The translations under genes were made by a program, and so were the position numbers. A model generated the notes under the pieces. The model did not search any database, was not told the origin of the DNA, and was given only the letters and a program-made list of their open reading frames with translations. Positions 9,184-19,625 of a stretch of DNA of 40,785 nucleotides are shown here, piece after piece. This DNA comes from an uncultured Salinisphaerales bacterium (GTDB lineage Bacteria; Pseudomonadota; Gammaproteobacteria; Nevskiales; CAJXLF01): positions 1-40,785 of the forward strand of contig CAJXLF010000018.1 in NCBI GenBank assembly GCA_913055805.1, in the 5' to 3' direction. How positions within the stretch are numbered: position 1 is the stretch's first letter; the number at the start of each line of letters is the position of its first letter.

Positions 9184-9749
9184 TACTTGACGCGTGAAAC
9201 GTACTCGCCGCTGCGGGTGTCGATCTTCAGCAATTCGCCCTCTTCGATAAACAGCGGCACGCGCACTACCGCGCCGGTTTCCATCGTGGCCGGTTTGCCG
9301 CCACCGCCGGAGGTATCACCACGTACACCGGGATCGGTTTCGGTAACTGTAAGCTCGACAAAGTTCGGCGCCTCGACAAATAAGGGCTGACCGTTCCAGG
9401 TGGTGACGGCGCACATTTCCTGGCCCTTGATCCATTTGGCGGCATCGGCCACGGCAGGCTCATCCGCGGCAAGCTGCTCATAGCTGGCCGGATCCATGAA
9501 ATGCCACTGAGCACCGTCGCTGTACAGAAACTGCATTTCAGCTTCGTGTACATCGGCAGCTTCCACGGTATCACCCGACTTGAAGGTCCGCTCTACCGTG
9601 CGGCCGGTTTTCAGATTGCGCACCCTGACGCGGTTAAAGGCCTGCCCCTTGCCGGGCTTTACGAATTCGTTCTCGACAATGTTGTAGGGATCACCATCCA
9701 GGATGATTTTCAAACCGCTTTTGAATTGATTGGTGCTGTAAGTGGCCAT
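9183..9749 (-). CDS. efp: Elongation factor P
   Basis: Relieves ribosome stalling at polyproline stretches. The open frame extends 22 codons upstream, but the conserved start is [20 protein letters not shown] (ATG at 9749-9747), giving 188 residues, the family norm. [20 protein letters not shown] carries the loop lysine (KPGKGQA) that receives beta-lysine, and the C-terminal OB domains end in GEYVSRVK. The lysine, together with epmA and epmB on either side, shows this is a beta-lysylated EF-P rather than a rhamnosylated (arginine) type. The stop overlaps the epmA start by TAATG. Confidence 0.97.
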   Translation of the reverse strand: MATYSTNQFKSGLKIILDGDPYNIVENEFVKPGKGQAFNRVRVRNLKTGRTVERTFKSGDTVEAADVHEAEMQFLYSDGAQWHFMDPASYEQLAADEPAVADAAKWIKGQEMCAVTTWNGQPLFVEAPNFVELTVTETDPGVRGDTSGGGGKPATMETGAVVRVPLFIEEGELLKIDTRSGEYVSRVK

Positions 9750-9801
9750 ACTCGCGTTCTGTTGTTTCCGCCGCAAAGACGGACATTGATACACTAGCGC
9801 G

Positions 9802-10881
9802 ATGACCTCAGCCACCGCTTCAGAGCCGCGTATCTTAACCGATAAATCTTCGGCCAGTCACAACCTGGATGCCGGCGCCGGTCCGGCAAACGCATACACC
9901 GCGAGCAGGTGGCAAACAGCACTGCAGGAAGCAATCAGCGATCCGGCGGAATTACTGGCCACGCTTGAACTTGGCGAGGAATGGTTGCCGGGCGCTCAAC
10001 AGGCTGCGCGCCTTTTTCCGTTGCGGGTACCCCGTTCGTATGTACGACGCATGCGTAAGTCTGATCCGCATGATCCGCTGCTGCGTCAGGTACTCCCGCT
10101 GCATGATGAATGCCTGCCCGCCAGGGGTTTTACCAGCGATGCCGTGGGCGACATGGCCAGCCTGCGTGCTCCCGGCCTGCTGCAAAAATATAATGGGCGC
10201 GCCTTGTTGATCACTACCGGGGCCTGCGGCGTGCACTGCCGCTTCTGTTTCCGCCGCGCCTTCCCCTATGGCGATCAGCTGGCCGCGCGCCGGGACTGGC
10301 AGGAAAGTCTGGCGCTGATTGCCGCTGACAACAGTATTGAGGAGGTCATCCTCAGTGGTGGCGATCCACTTTCACTGACAGATGACAAGCTGGCCGCACT
10401 GGCCGAACGGCTGGAAGCCATACCCCATCTGCAACGTCTGCGTATTCATACGCGGCAGCCGGTCGTCCTGCCCGAGCGCGTGGATGACGGCCTGCTGGGC
10501 TGGTTAGGCCGGGGGCGCTTGCAGAAAATCGTGGTGCTGCATTGCAATCACGCACAGGAACTGGATCGGGAAACCCGCGCCGCCGTCGCCAGACTCGCTG
10601 GCAGTGGCGTAATACTGTTGAATCAGGCGGTTTTGCTGAAAAATGTGAACGATTCCCTGGAAGCACTCAAGAATCTGAGTCAAGAACTATTCAGAATCAA
10701 TATATTGCCCTATTATCTTCACCTATTGGATAGGGTGCAGGGGGCGGCGCATTTCGAAGTGGATGAGGCCAGGGCAAAGGCACTGATGAGGCAACTCGCA
10801 GCTGAACTACCCGGCTATATGCTGCCCAGGCTGGTCCGCGAAGAAATGGGCGAACCCAACAAAACAAACGTATCATGGTGA
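9802..10881 (+). CDS. epmB: EF-P beta-lysylation protein, lysine 2,3-aminomutase-like radical SAM enzyme
   Basis: Converts L-lysine to (R)-beta-lysine for EF-P modification. The 359-residue protein has the radical SAM triad [16 protein letters not shown] (CxxxCxxC, about residues 137-144) and the downstream [18 protein letters not shown] and [14 protein letters not shown] segments typical of the aminomutase family. It is much shorter than true clostridial lysine 2,3-aminomutases (about 415 residues), as expected for EpmB. Divergent from efp, with 52 bases between starts, so the two transcription units probably share a control region. The first 30 residues are poorly conserved-looking, so a later start is possible. 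Confidence 0.94.
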   Translation: MTSATASEPRILTDKSSASHNLDAGAGPANAYTASRWQTALQEAISDPAELLATLELGEEWLPGAQQAARLFPLRVPRSYVRRMRKSDPHDPLLRQVLPLHDECLPARGFTSDAVGDMASLRAPGLLQKYNGRALLITTGACGVHCRFCFRRAFPYGDQLAARRDWQESLALIAADNSIEEVILSGGDPLSLTDDKLAALAERLEAIPHLQRLRIHTRQPVVLPERVDDGLLGWLGRGRLQKIVVLHCNHAQELDRETRAAVARLAGSGVILLNQAVLLKNVNDSLEALKNLSQELFRINILPYYLHLLDRVQGAAHFEVDEARAKALMRQLAAELPGYMLPRLVREEMGEPNKTNVSW

Positions 10882-10922
10882 ACGCTCCCTGGAAGGAGCA
10901 ACGGTCACACGGAGAGGGGCGA

Positions 10923-13055
10923 GTGAACGAAACCATATTGGCGAACAACTATGCGCAGCTGGTCACGATTTCCGGCCGGGAAAACGATGCCTCTGAAATA
11001 GAGCGCTACTTACGCGAAGCCGGTTTACCCGTACGCATGAGCTGGTTGCAGCCGCTTGAAAATCTGGGCGATCAACTGCGCGAACTCAAACCCGACCTGG
11101 TGATCTGCGATGAACTCGTGTTGCAGCAGAAGAAGGACTGCCTGCATATCTGCATTCGCAGCCTGCCCTACACCCCCGTACTTCTGCTTTCCGACGAGAT
11201 CAATATCACCTCTGTCACCCAGGCCTTGCGACAGCGAGCCCGTGACGTGGTTTCCACCAAGAACCTGGAACACCTGCACGCCGTCTATCTGCGTGAACTG
11301 GGTGTCAGCCGGCTGCTGCAACAGCTCAACGCCAGTCAGGAAACGGTGGAGGCGTTGGAGCAACGTCTTGAAGCGATTGTAGAAGCCAGCGAAGCCGCAG
11401 TGATTCAACTTCAGGATGGCATTATCGTCGACGCCAACCCCAGTTTTGCCCGGCTCTTCAGCCTGCATAACGAGAATGAGGCTATTGGCCTGCCCTTTCT
11501 TGATTTCATTGGCGCCGACGACCAGAAAGACGCCAAGCGGCATATCAGTCGTTGCGGCAAAGGCCGTAAAGCCACGCAGAAAATAGGTTTTCAGGCCCAG
11601 ACCCATGATGGGCAGACTATTCAGGCATCCATGGAACTGAAACTGGTCCAGTTCGAGGGAGAGCCTGCCGTTGAGCTGCACATTACTTCCGACAGCCTGC
11701 CAGCCGCCAAGCCGGCAACTCCTGCGGCTACAGTTGAAGAGGTCAAGCCAGCGGTCGAAGAGATGCCGGCGAAAAGCGAGCCGGTAAAAGCCGTTACAGA
11801 AAAACCCGAGAAAAAAACCGAAGCCAGAAGTGAGGAAGACCAGCGCATTGCGTTCTACAAATCACTGGAAAATCCCAAGCATTACCCACCCAATGGCAGC
11901 GGACTTTCCCTGGGCTTCATCATGGTTGACGATGGCAGTCGCCTCAAACAGGAGCTGGGTCTGGCCGGTGCAGATCATTTTCTCAGCCAGATAGCCGGCT
12001 TTCTCAGCAAGCAGCTGCCGGGCACCCGGGTATACCGCCTGACTACTGACGAATTCGCCTTGATCGCGCCGGGTAAACTCTTTAAACATGGCGAATCACT
12101 GGCGCGCAACTTCTGCAAACAGATCAGCAAGGAAATTTTTGACTACAGCGGCAAATCAATCGTCATCACCATCAGTATTGCCATTACGCTGATCAGCGAA
12201 GCCAGGGAAAGCGGCAGGCACTTTGCCGAAGCCAGGGACGAAGCCCGTAAACTCAGCGCCAGCGGGGGCAACGATATTGTCGTCTGCCAATCTGCAAAGC
12301 GGGCCGAGCAGACCAGTGACCCAATCGAATGGCAGGAACTGCAGTCGGCGCTGAAAAATAACCGCATTCGCATTGCCACACGCCCCATCGCAAGTCTCGA
12401 AGGCGATAACCGTCACTACTATGAAGTCTATCCACGCATGCCGGATGCCAAGGGTGTCCTGGTACCGCTGGAAAACGATGGCCCGCAGGACACCCATCCC
12501 AAGCTGCAAATAGAACTGGACAAGAAACTCATGCAGCTGGCCCTGGGGATTCTGAAACGGGCCGCTGCACAGAAGCAGGAAAGCGGTGTATTTGTACCGA
12601 TTTCCAGCTGCTCACTGGAAAACGCCGAGGACACCATTGCCTGGCTCAGGAATGAATACCAGCGTCTGCAGCTCAATGACCAGGAGATGGTTCTGAGTCT
12701 CTCGGAATCGGTGCTGACGCCGCATATTCACCGGCTCAAAGAACTCATACAGACAATGAAAGGCGCCAACATCCGTTTTGCCATCGGCGATTGTGCAGGT
12801 GATGAACAATCACTGCGCCTGATACAGCATTTACCGGCGCACTATCTGCGCCTGACGCCGAAATCCACCCGGCAGTTATGCGACAGCAAATCCAGTAAAA
12901 GCGAGAATCTGCACGAGGCTGTTTCCATTGCACGTGAGCAGGGTTACAAGATTCTTGCCGCGGCCACCGGTGATGCTCACAGCATGGCTGTACTCTGGCA
13001 GCTGGGCGTAAATTACGTGGAATCCGGAGAAATCCAGGAACCCGCTGCCGCCTGA
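10923..13055 (+). CDS. fimX: FimX-like regulator: REC, PAS, degenerate GGDEF and degenerate EAL domains
   Basis: GTG 10923 is preferred as start because GGAGAGG (10911-10917) sits 5 bases ahead; an in-frame ATG at 10875 would add 16 residues and overlap epmB. The resulting 710 residues show a receiver-like domain (about 10-125; D63 in VICDE, K113), a PAS domain (about 145-255), a Pro/Ala/Glu/Lys-rich linker (258-305), a GGDEF-like domain with LTTDEF instead of GGDEF (373-378), and an EAL-like domain with YEVYPR where EAL should be (500-505). Cyclase and phosphodiesterase activity are therefore unlikely. This order and length match Pseudomonas FimX (691 residues), a c-di-GMP-binding effector needed for type IV pilus assembly and twitching. 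fimX also lies near psd, parC and parE in Pseudomonas aeruginosa. c-di-GMP binding is inferred. Confidence 0.7.
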   Translation: MNETILANNYAQLVTISGRENDASEIERYLREAGLPVRMSWLQPLENLGDQLRELKPDLVICDELVLQQKKDCLHICIRSLPYTPVLLLSDEINITSVTQALRQRARDVVSTKNLEHLHAVYLRELGVSRLLQQLNASQETVEALEQRLEAIVEASEAAVIQLQDGIIVDANPSFARLFSLHNENEAIGLPFLDFIGADDQKDAKRHISRCGKGRKATQKIGFQAQTHDGQTIQASMELKLVQFEGEPAVELHITSDSLPAAKPATPAATVEEVKPAVEEMPAKSEPVKAVTEKPEKKTEARSEEDQRIAFYKSLENPKHYPPNGSGLSLGFIMVDDGSRLKQELGLAGADHFLSQIAGFLSKQLPGTRVYRLTTDEFALIAPGKLFKHGESLARNFCKQISKEIFDYSGKSIVITISIAITLISEARESGRHFAEARDEARKLSASGGNDIVVCQSAKRAEQTSDPIEWQELQSALKNNRIRIATRPIASLEGDNRHYYEVYPRMPDAKGVLVPLENDGPQDTHPKLQIELDKKLMQLALGILKRAAAQKQESGVFVPISSCSLENAEDTIAWLRNEYQRLQLNDQEMVLSLSESVLTPHIHRLKELIQTMKGANIRFAIGDCAGDEQSLRLIQHLPAHYLRLTPKSTRQLCDSKSSKSENLHEAVSIAREQGYKILAAATGDAHSMAVLWQLGVNYVESGEIQEPAAA

Positions 13056-13079
13056 AGCCAGCGCGGCAGCATGGGTTCC
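13037..13079. terminator. Strong hairpin between convergent fimX-like gene and htpX
   Basis: GGAACCC-GCTGCCGC (13037-13051) pairs with GCGGCAGC (13063-13070) and GGGTTCC (13073-13079), giving 15 base pairs with a 2-base bulge and an 11-base loop. The stop codon of the FimX-like gene (13053-13055) sits in the loop. No strong T tract follows on either strand, so this may work as a bidirectional transcript-end hairpin rather than a classical intrinsic terminator. Confidence 0.5.
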
Positions 13080-13090
13080 GGGTAAAAAGA

Positions 13091-13978
13091 TCAGTTCAGC
13101 GACTGCAGGGCGGCAATCCGCTCATCCAGCGGCGGGTGCGTCATGAACAAGCGCTTGATACCGGCGCCAATGCTCGGCGCGATACCGAATGCAGCCATCT
13201 GCTCCGGCAACTGACCAGGCACCTCATGCCGCTGCTTGAGCCGCTCTAGCGCCGCAATCATCTTGCCCCGGCCAGCCAGGCTTGCGCCTCCCGAATCGGC
13301 ACGAAATTCACGCTGACGCGAGAACCAGGCAACAATCGCGCTGGCCAGGATGCCGAACACGATCTGCAGTACGAATACGCTGACAAAATAGCCAATACCC
13401 AGGCCACGGTCATTCTTGAGCACGGCACGGTCAATGAAATAGCCCACGACGCGCGCCAGAAACATCACGAAGGTATTCACCACACCCTGGATCAAGGTCA
13501 GGGTCACCATATCGCCATTGGCAATATGACTCACCTCATGTCCCAGCACGGCCTCCACCTCGTCCTGCTGCATGCTGCGCAGCAAGCCGGTGCTTACGGC
13601 CACCAGGGAGCTGTTGCGGCTCATGCCGGTAGCGAAGGCATTCACGTCCGGTGAGTCATAGACCGCCACTTCGGGCATACCGATGCCGGCCTGACGCGCC
13701 ATGCGTTCCACCGTCGACAACAGCCATTGCTCGGCAGAGTTGGAGGGGCGTTCAATAACCTTGGCGCCCGTGCTCATCTTGGCAATGGTTTTGGACATGG
13801 CCAGCGAGATAAACGCGCCGCCGAAGCCGAAAACCGCACAGAAGCCCAGCAAGGCCGGCAGATTCAGGCCCTGCTCGGTGAGATAACGATCCACGCCCAG
13901 CAGGCTGGCAACGACGCTTAAAACCAGCAGAACGGCAATATTGGTCCCCAGGAACAGGGCAATGCGCTTCATAAACAT
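13091..13978 (-). CDS. htpX: Membrane zinc protease HtpX
   Basis: Inner-membrane M48-family metalloprotease that, with FtsH, removes misfolded membrane proteins. The 295-residue protein has two N-terminal membrane segments (about 5-25 and 38-58), the zinc motif [18 protein letters not shown] (HExxH, about residues 145-149), two further membrane segments (about 160-215), and the third zinc ligand region [14 protein letters not shown]. The usual start corresponds to the second methionine (13972, [16 protein letters not shown]). It stands alone between a convergent FimX-like gene and the upstream parE-parC operon. A YccA-like BI-1 protein, a family linked to FtsH control, is encoded about 9 kb away. 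Confidence 0.96.
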   Translation of the reverse strand: MFMKRIALFLGTNIAVLLVLSVVASLLGVDRYLTEQGLNLPALLGFCAVFGFGGAFISLAMSKTIAKMSTGAKVIERPSNSAEQWLLSTVERMARQAGIGMPEVAVYDSPDVNAFATGMSRNSSLVAVSTGLLRSMQQDEVEAVLGHEVSHIANGDMVTLTLIQGVVNTFVMFLARVVGYFIDRAVLKNDRGLGIGYFVSVFVLQIVFGILASAIVAWFSRQREFRADSGGASLAGRGKMIAALERLKQRHEVPGQLPEQMAAFGIAPSIGAGIKRLFMTHPPLDERIAALQSLN

Positions 13979-14058
13979 GCTCCGAAACGTTTACTTAACC
14001 GCTTATTAGATGGTGGCGGTGGAGTTTGGTTTCAAGTGTTCGTACAAATGAAGGCGGT

Positions 14059-16323
14059 CTATTCCTCTTCGCCGCTTGTATCCCTGCCCTTGATCAGCGC
14101 TTCGGCAAACTGCACCTGGCGAAAGCCGCGTGGCAGGAACTTGCCACGTTGCGCGCGCGCGCCCAGGTAGGGCTCAAGATCCGCCTTTTTAAGATTGATA
14201 TGCCGCTTGCCGCTATGCAGCCGCAGTGCCGCGCCTTCAGGGATGACACACCAGGCCACGACCTTGTCGGGTGCTTTCACCTGAATCGTCTTGTTACCCT
14301 TGCCACGAGCCAGCTGCGGCAGCTCAGCAAGCGGGAAACACAGTAGCCGGCCCTCTGCTGTTACCAGCGCTACCTGACTGTTCTCAGCCTGATCAATGCG
14401 CCGCGGCAGCAGCACATTCGCCCCCTTGGGCACTGACAGTGTGGACTTGCCTGCCTTGTTGCGTGAATACAGGTCTTCAAGCTTGCCCACAAAGCCGTAA
14501 CCGGCATCGGTGCCGAGCAGATAAAGCGCATCGGCCGTGCCCGTCATCACGCCCTTGAAACTGGCGCCACTGGGCGGATTCAGCTTGCCAGTGAGCGGCT
14601 CGCCGTGACCCCGGGCAGAAGGCATGTTATGGGCAGGCAGGCAATAACTGCGGCCTGTGGAATCCATAAAGACCACCAGCTGGTTACTGCGTCCGAAGGT
14701 CGCATCCAGATATTCGTCGCCTGACTTGTAGGCCAGCGAAGACGGGTCGACGTCATGCCCCTTGGCGGCACGTACCCAGCCCATTTTGGAAAGAATGACT
14801 GTCACCGGTTCGGTCGGCACCAATGCAGTTTCATCCAGGGCCTGTGCCGCCTCGCGCTCCACGATGGGTGAACGGCGCTCATCACCGAATTTTTCGGCAT
14901 CTGCCTGCAATTCGTTCTTGATCAGGGTTTTCAGACGCGCCGTCGAGCCCAGGGTCTTTTCCAGCGCCTTGCGCTCTTCCTCGAGCTCCTCCTGTTCACC
15001 CTTGATTTTCATTTCTTCAAGTTTGGCCAGATGGCGCAGCTTGAGTTCGAGGATGGCTTCAGCCTGGGTATCCGTCAGTTTGAAGCGTTTCATCAGCACC
15101 GGCTTGGGTTCATCCTCGGTGCGGATGATGTGAATCACCTCATCAATATTGAGATAGGCGACCAGCAGACCTTCGAGGATATGCAGACGGTCCAGCACCT
15201 TGTCCAGGCGCCATTGCAGGCGCCGGCGCACAGTTTCCCTGCGGAACTCCAGCCATTCGCCCAGCAGTTGCTTCAGATTCTTGACCTGAGGTTTGCCATC
15301 CAGGCCGATAAGATTCAGGTTGACGCGATAAGTGCGCTCCAGATCCGTAGTGGCGAACAGGTGCTTCATCAGCTCGTCCACGTTCACGCGGTTGGAACGC
15401 GGCGTGATCAGCAGGCGTGTGGGGTGTTCGTGATCGGATTCGTCGCGCAGATCCTCCACCATTGGCAGCTTCTTGGCCTGCATCTGCGACGCAATCTGCT
15501 CCAGCACCTTGCTGCCGGAGGCCTGGTAAGGCAGTGCGGTAATGACGATATCGCCATCTTCCTTTTCCCAGCGGGCGCGCATACGGATACTGCCGTTACC
15601 GGTTTCGTACATTTCCAGCAAATCGTCGCGCGGCGTGATGACCTCTGCATCGGTCGGGTAATCCGGGCCCTTGATGTATTGGCAAAGATCAGGCACTTCA
15701 GCCCTGGGATTGTCCAGCAGATGCACGCAGGCATCCACGACTTCGCGCAGGTTATGCGGCGGAATGTCCGTCGCCATGCCTACCGCGATGCCGGTACCGC
15801 CATTGAGCAGCACATTCGGCACGCGGGCCGGCAGGATTTTCGGCTCGCTCATGGTGCCGTCGAAATTCGGCACCCAGTCGGCAGTGCCCTGCCCGAGCTC
15901 GGAGAGCAGCGCCTGCGCGTACTTGCCCAGCCGCGCCTCGGTATAGCGCATGGCGGCAAAGGATTTGGGATCGTCCGGCGAACCCCAGTTACCCTGCCCG
16001 TCCACCAGTGGGTAGCGGTAGGAGAAAGGCTGCGCCATCAGCACCATGGCCTCGTAACAGGCAGAATCGCCGTGCGGATGGTATTTACCCAGTACATCAC
16101 CCACGGTACGGGCCGATTTCTTGTGCTTGGATATGGCCGACAGACCCAGCTCCGACATCGCATAGACAATGCGTCGCTGTACCGGCTTCAGGCCGTCGCC
16201 GATATGCGGCAGCGCACGGTCGAGAATGACGTACATGGAGTAATCCAGGTAGGCCTTCTCGGTGAAGTCCTTCAGTGGCAGGCGCTCAACGCCCTCGTAA
16301 TTGATTTCTGTGGTTTCGCTCAT
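14059..16323 (-). CDS. parC: DNA topoisomerase IV subunit A
   Basis: The breakage-reunion subunit that decatenates daughter chromosomes. The 754 residues include [20 protein letters not shown] and the active-site region [15 protein letters not shown] with the catalytic tyrosine. The quinolone-resistance region reads [12 protein letters not shown], keeping the wild-type Ser and Glu positions, so no fluoroquinolone-resistance substitution is seen there. The C-terminal beta-pinwheel domain is short, as in ParC rather than GyrA. It starts 9 bases after the parE stop, forming the parE-parC operon seen in Pseudomonas and relatives. Confidence 0.97.
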   Translation of the reverse strand: MSETTEINYEGVERLPLKDFTEKAYLDYSMYVILDRALPHIGDGLKPVQRRIVYAMSELGLSAISKHKKSARTVGDVLGKYHPHGDSACYEAMVLMAQPFSYRYPLVDGQGNWGSPDDPKSFAAMRYTEARLGKYAQALLSELGQGTADWVPNFDGTMSEPKILPARVPNVLLNGGTGIAVGMATDIPPHNLREVVDACVHLLDNPRAEVPDLCQYIKGPDYPTDAEVITPRDDLLEMYETGNGSIRMRARWEKEDGDIVITALPYQASGSKVLEQIASQMQAKKLPMVEDLRDESDHEHPTRLLITPRSNRVNVDELMKHLFATTDLERTYRVNLNLIGLDGKPQVKNLKQLLGEWLEFRRETVRRRLQWRLDKVLDRLHILEGLLVAYLNIDEVIHIIRTEDEPKPVLMKRFKLTDTQAEAILELKLRHLAKLEEMKIKGEQEELEEERKALEKTLGSTARLKTLIKNELQADAEKFGDERRSPIVEREAAQALDETALVPTEPVTVILSKMGWVRAAKGHDVDPSSLAYKSGDEYLDATFGRSNQLVVFMDSTGRSYCLPAHNMPSARGHGEPLTGKLNPPSGASFKGVMTGTADALYLLGTDAGYGFVGKLEDLYSRNKAGKSTLSVPKGANVLLPRRIDQAENSQVALVTAEGRLLCFPLAELPQLARGKGNKTIQVKAPDKVVAWCVIPEGAALRLHSGKRHINLKKADLEPYLGARAQRGKFLPRGFRQVQFAEALIKGRDTSGEEE

Positions 16324-16332
16324 GATGCTCTA

Positions 16333-18219
16333 TCAGACTTCGGCGCGATCGCCCTTCTTCTCCAGCCAGGCCTTGCGATCACCAGCACGGCGTTTGGCCA
16401 GCAGCATATCCATCAGTTTGTGCGTGGCGCCGCCGCCTTCCATCGTCAACTGCACCAGACGCCGGGTTTCCGGCGCCATTGTGGTTTCACGCAGTTGCAG
16501 AGGATTCATTTCGCCCAGGCCCTTGAAGCGGGTCACGCTGACCTTGCCTTTCATTTTCTCGACTTCGATACGGTCGAGAATGCCCTGACGCTCTTCGTTA
16601 TCCAGGGCATAGAAAATCTCCTTGCCCACGTCAATGCGATATAGCGGTGGCATGGCGACATGGACATGGCCATCGCTGACCAGTTTGGGGAAGTGACGCA
16701 CAAACAGGGCGCACAGCAATGTGGCGATATGCAGCCCGTCGGAATCAGCATCCGCCAGAATACAGACCTTGCCGTAACGCAGGCCTTTCAGATCCTCGGT
16801 CCCCGGCTCGATGCCGAGGGCAACTGAAATATCGTGAATCTCCTGTGACCCCAGCACCTGATCCGGCGCGACCTCCCAGGTATTGAGGATCTTGCCGCGC
16901 AACGGCATGATCGCCTGGAATTCACGGTCACGGGCCTGCTTGGCCGAACCGCCGGCTGAATCACCTTCCACCAGGAACAATTCGGTGCGTTCCAGATCCT
17001 GTGAGGCGCAATCCGCCAGTTTGCCGGGCAGCGCCGGTCCGCTGGTGACCTTCTTGCGCACCACCTTCTTGCCGGCGCGCATACGCTTGTTGGCGTTGCT
17101 GATCGCCATCTGCGCAATGGCATCACCCAGTTCGGCATGCTGGTTGAGCCAGAGGCTGAAAGCATCCTTGATCACGCCGGAGACAAAGGCAGCCGCCTGA
17201 CGTGATGACAGGCGCTCCTTGGTCTGCCCCGCAAACTGCGGGTCCTGCATTTTGAAGGAAAGAATATAGGACAGGCGTTCCCAGACATCCTCGGGCGCCA
17301 GTTTCACCCCACGAGGCAGCAGATTACGGAATTCGCAGTATTCACGAATGGCCTCGGTCAGACCCGCGCGCAGGCCATTCACATGCGTACCGCCCTGCTC
17401 GGTGGGAATAAGATTCACGTAACTTTCGGTAACGCCCTCCCCACCTTCCGGCAGCCAAAGCAGCGCCCAGTCCACGCCTTCGTTTTCACCCTGCATGTGG
17501 CCCAGGAAGGGATCTTCGGGCAGGCACTCGTAGCCCTGCACAGCCTCCAGCAAATAGTCGCGCAGACCATCTTCGTAAAGCCATTCCTCGCTTTCCTTGC
17601 CAGTTTGATCAAAGAAGCGGATTTTCAGGCCGGGACAAAGCACCGCCTTGGCGCGCAACAGATGCTTGAGCCTGGGAATGGAGAATTTCGGCGAGTCGAA
17701 ATATTTCTCGTTGGGCCAGAAGCGCAGACGCGTACCGGTGTTGCGCTTGCCAACCTCGCCCACCACCTCCAGTTCAGAGGTCACCTCGCCATCGGCGAAG
17801 GCCATATTGAATTCCTGGCCGTCGCGCTTGACCCAGACTTCCAGATGTTTTGAAAGCGCATTGACTACAGATACGCCCACGCCGTGCAAACCGCCGGAAT
17901 ACTGGTAATTCTTGTCTGAAAACTTGCCGCCCGCATGCAACGTGCAGAGGATGACCTCGACCCCGGGTTTGCCCAGTTGCGGGTGAGCATCCACCGGCAT
18001 GCCGCGCCCGTCGTCATTGACCTCAAGGGAGCCGTCCTTGTGCAGGGTGACGTCAATCTGTCTGGCATGTCCGGCCACGGCCTCATCGACACTGTTGTCG
18101 ATCACCTCCATGGCCAGGTGATTGGGGCGTGTGGTGTCGGTATACATGCCCGGTCGCTTGCGTACCGGCTCCAGGCCCGACAGCACTTCAATATCGGCGG
18201 CGATGTATTGCTGAGTCAT
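16333..18219 (-). CDS. parE: DNA topoisomerase IV subunit B
   Basis: ATPase subunit of topoisomerase IV. The 628-residue protein has the GHKL ATPase motifs KRPGMYTDTTRPNHLAMEVI and DNSVDEAVAGHA (about 18-48), GRGMPVDAHPQLGKPGVEVI, and a Toprim domain with LVEGDSAGGSAKQARDREFQ (about 415-434) and ILADADSDGLHIATLL. Length and the QAIMPLRGKILNTWE segment match ParE; GyrB is about 800 residues. First gene of the parE-parC operon, divergent from xseB with 161 bases between the starts. Confidence 0.97.
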   Translation of the reverse strand: MTQQYIAADIEVLSGLEPVRKRPGMYTDTTRPNHLAMEVIDNSVDEAVAGHARQIDVTLHKDGSLEVNDDGRGMPVDAHPQLGKPGVEVILCTLHAGGKFSDKNYQYSGGLHGVGVSVVNALSKHLEVWVKRDGQEFNMAFADGEVTSELEVVGEVGKRNTGTRLRFWPNEKYFDSPKFSIPRLKHLLRAKAVLCPGLKIRFFDQTGKESEEWLYEDGLRDYLLEAVQGYECLPEDPFLGHMQGENEGVDWALLWLPEGGEGVTESYVNLIPTEQGGTHVNGLRAGLTEAIREYCEFRNLLPRGVKLAPEDVWERLSYILSFKMQDPQFAGQTKERLSSRQAAAFVSGVIKDAFSLWLNQHAELGDAIAQMAISNANKRMRAGKKVVRKKVTSGPALPGKLADCASQDLERTELFLVEGDSAGGSAKQARDREFQAIMPLRGKILNTWEVAPDQVLGSQEIHDISVALGIEPGTEDLKGLRYGKVCILADADSDGLHIATLLCALFVRHFPKLVSDGHVHVAMPPLYRIDVGKEIFYALDNEERQGILDRIEVEKMKGKVSVTRFKGLGEMNPLQLRETTMAPETRRLVQLTMEGGGATHKLMDMLLAKRRAGDRKAWLEKKGDRAEV

Positions 18220-18380
18220 GTTGGCTTTGTATGAGTGAACGGCGGGAAGTTAATGGATGCCGATACTCGATAGCAAGTGATCTGCCCCAAACAGGGCTTT
18301 TGCCGTGGAAAACTGACTGCTCCACGCTAAACGGTTAGACTAGCCGGCGCACAGCACAGCCCACGGAATCGAGCACCGAC

Positions 18381-18620
18381 ATGTCCGATAAGCAAAGCCG
18401 AATCAAAGACTTCGAAAAATCGCTCAATCAGCTTGAAACGCTGGTCGAAGGGCTGGAGAAAGGCGACGTCCCCCTCGAGGAAGCGCTTAAGCAATTTGAG
18501 CAAGGCATCAAGCTTGCGCGCAATTGCCAGGACGCGCTCAAGGACGCGGAACTCAAGGTTCAGCAACTGCTGGAAACCCGGGACGGCGCTGTTGCTCAGG
18601 ATTTCATCGAGAAAGAATAA
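18381..18620 (+). CDS. xseB: Exodeoxyribonuclease VII small subunit
   Basis: Small regulatory subunit that binds XseA to form the single-strand-specific exonuclease VII. The 79 residues form an all-helical protein with the family core FEKSLNQLETLVEGLEKGDV and LEEALKQFEQGIKLARNCQ. Its TAA stop is immediately followed by the ispA ATG. The order xseB-ispA-dxs is a well-known gammaproteobacterial operon. Confidence 0.96.
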   Translation: MSDKQSRIKDFEKSLNQLETLVEGLEKGDVPLEEALKQFEQGIKLARNCQDALKDAELKVQQLLETRDGAVAQDFIEKE

Positions 18621-19511
18621 ATGAATTATGGCGATCGCCTGCCCGCGCACATGGCGCGGGTTGAAGCAGCGCTGGACCGCTGGTTACCGGTTGCTGGTCA
18701 CGCCCCGACGCGGCTGCATGAGGCCATGCGCTATGCCAGCCTGAACGGCGGCAAACGTCTGCGGCCTGTTCTCATCTACACCACGGGGGAAGTGCTTGGC
18801 ATTCCGCCGGAGCGCCTCGACGGTCCGTCGGTAGCCGTGGAAATGGTGCATGCCTATTCGCTAGTGCATGACGATCTGCCCGCCATGGATGATGACGACC
18901 TGCGGCGCAACCGGCCCACCTGCCACAGAGCCTTTGACGAAGCCACCGCCATTCTGGCCGGAGATGCGCTGCAGGCGCTGGCCTTCCATGTACTTTCAAC
19001 CGACCCTGACATGGGCTGCGAGCCCGGCCCACGCCTGAAAATGATCAATCTTCTGGCCGAGGCAAGCGGCTCGCTGGGTATGGCGGGTGGCCAGGCAATC
19101 GACCTGGATGCCGTTGGCAAGGAACTGTCGGTCGCCGAGCTGGAAAACATGCATATCCACAAGACCGGCGCCCTGATCCGTGCCAGCGTGTTGATGGCCT
19201 GCCATAGCCTGCCCTTGCTGGATAACGAGAAATTGCAGGCGCTGGATCGCTATGCCAAACGTGTTGGCCTGGCATTCCAGATACAGGATGACATTCTTGA
19301 TGAAGAAGGCGACACCGCGACGCTGGGCAAGAGTCAGGGTGCGGACCGGGCCAGGGGCAAACCCACCTTCCCGTCGATTCTGGGTTTGACCGAATCCAAA
19401 CAACGCGCAAGCGAACTGGTCGATGAGGCCATTGAATTTCTTTCACCATTTGGCGAAGACGCCCTGCCGCTGAGCTGGTTGGCCCGGCACATTATCGACC
19501 GACACAGTTGA
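18621..19511 (+). CDS. ispA: Farnesyl diphosphate synthase
   Basis: Condenses IPP with DMAPP and GPP to farnesyl diphosphate, the precursor of quinones, undecaprenol and other isoprenoids. The 296-residue protein has the first aspartate-rich motif LVHDDLPAMDDDDLRRNRPT (about 81-100; DDxxxxD form), the second motif FQIQDDILDEEGD (about 220) and the GGKRLRP motif (about 49-55). Length and motifs are typical. It directly follows xseB with no spacer and precedes dxs by 114 bases. Confidence 0.96.
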   Translation: MNYGDRLPAHMARVEAALDRWLPVAGHAPTRLHEAMRYASLNGGKRLRPVLIYTTGEVLGIPPERLDGPSVAVEMVHAYSLVHDDLPAMDDDDLRRNRPTCHRAFDEATAILAGDALQALAFHVLSTDPDMGCEPGPRLKMINLLAEASGSLGMAGGQAIDLDAVGKELSVAELENMHIHKTGALIRASVLMACHSLPLLDNEKLQALDRYAKRVGLAFQIQDDILDEEGDTATLGKSQGADRARGKPTFPSILGLTESKQRASELVDEAIEFLSPFGEDALPLSWLARHIIDRHS

Positions 19512-19625
19512 TACCGTCAGCAGAGACGCACCAACTTGGACATGGCCTGACACAGCGCCGATAATATGAGGTTCTACATTGAATATTAAGCCAGCCGCTG
19601 CCCTTAACTGCAGGATTCAGCTCTG

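Noticed and set aside
15031-16644. A 537-codon open frame on the plus strand opposite parC and the end of parE
   Set aside because: It lies wholly antisense to well-conserved genes, shows no family motif, and is the expected by-product of GC-rich codon use.
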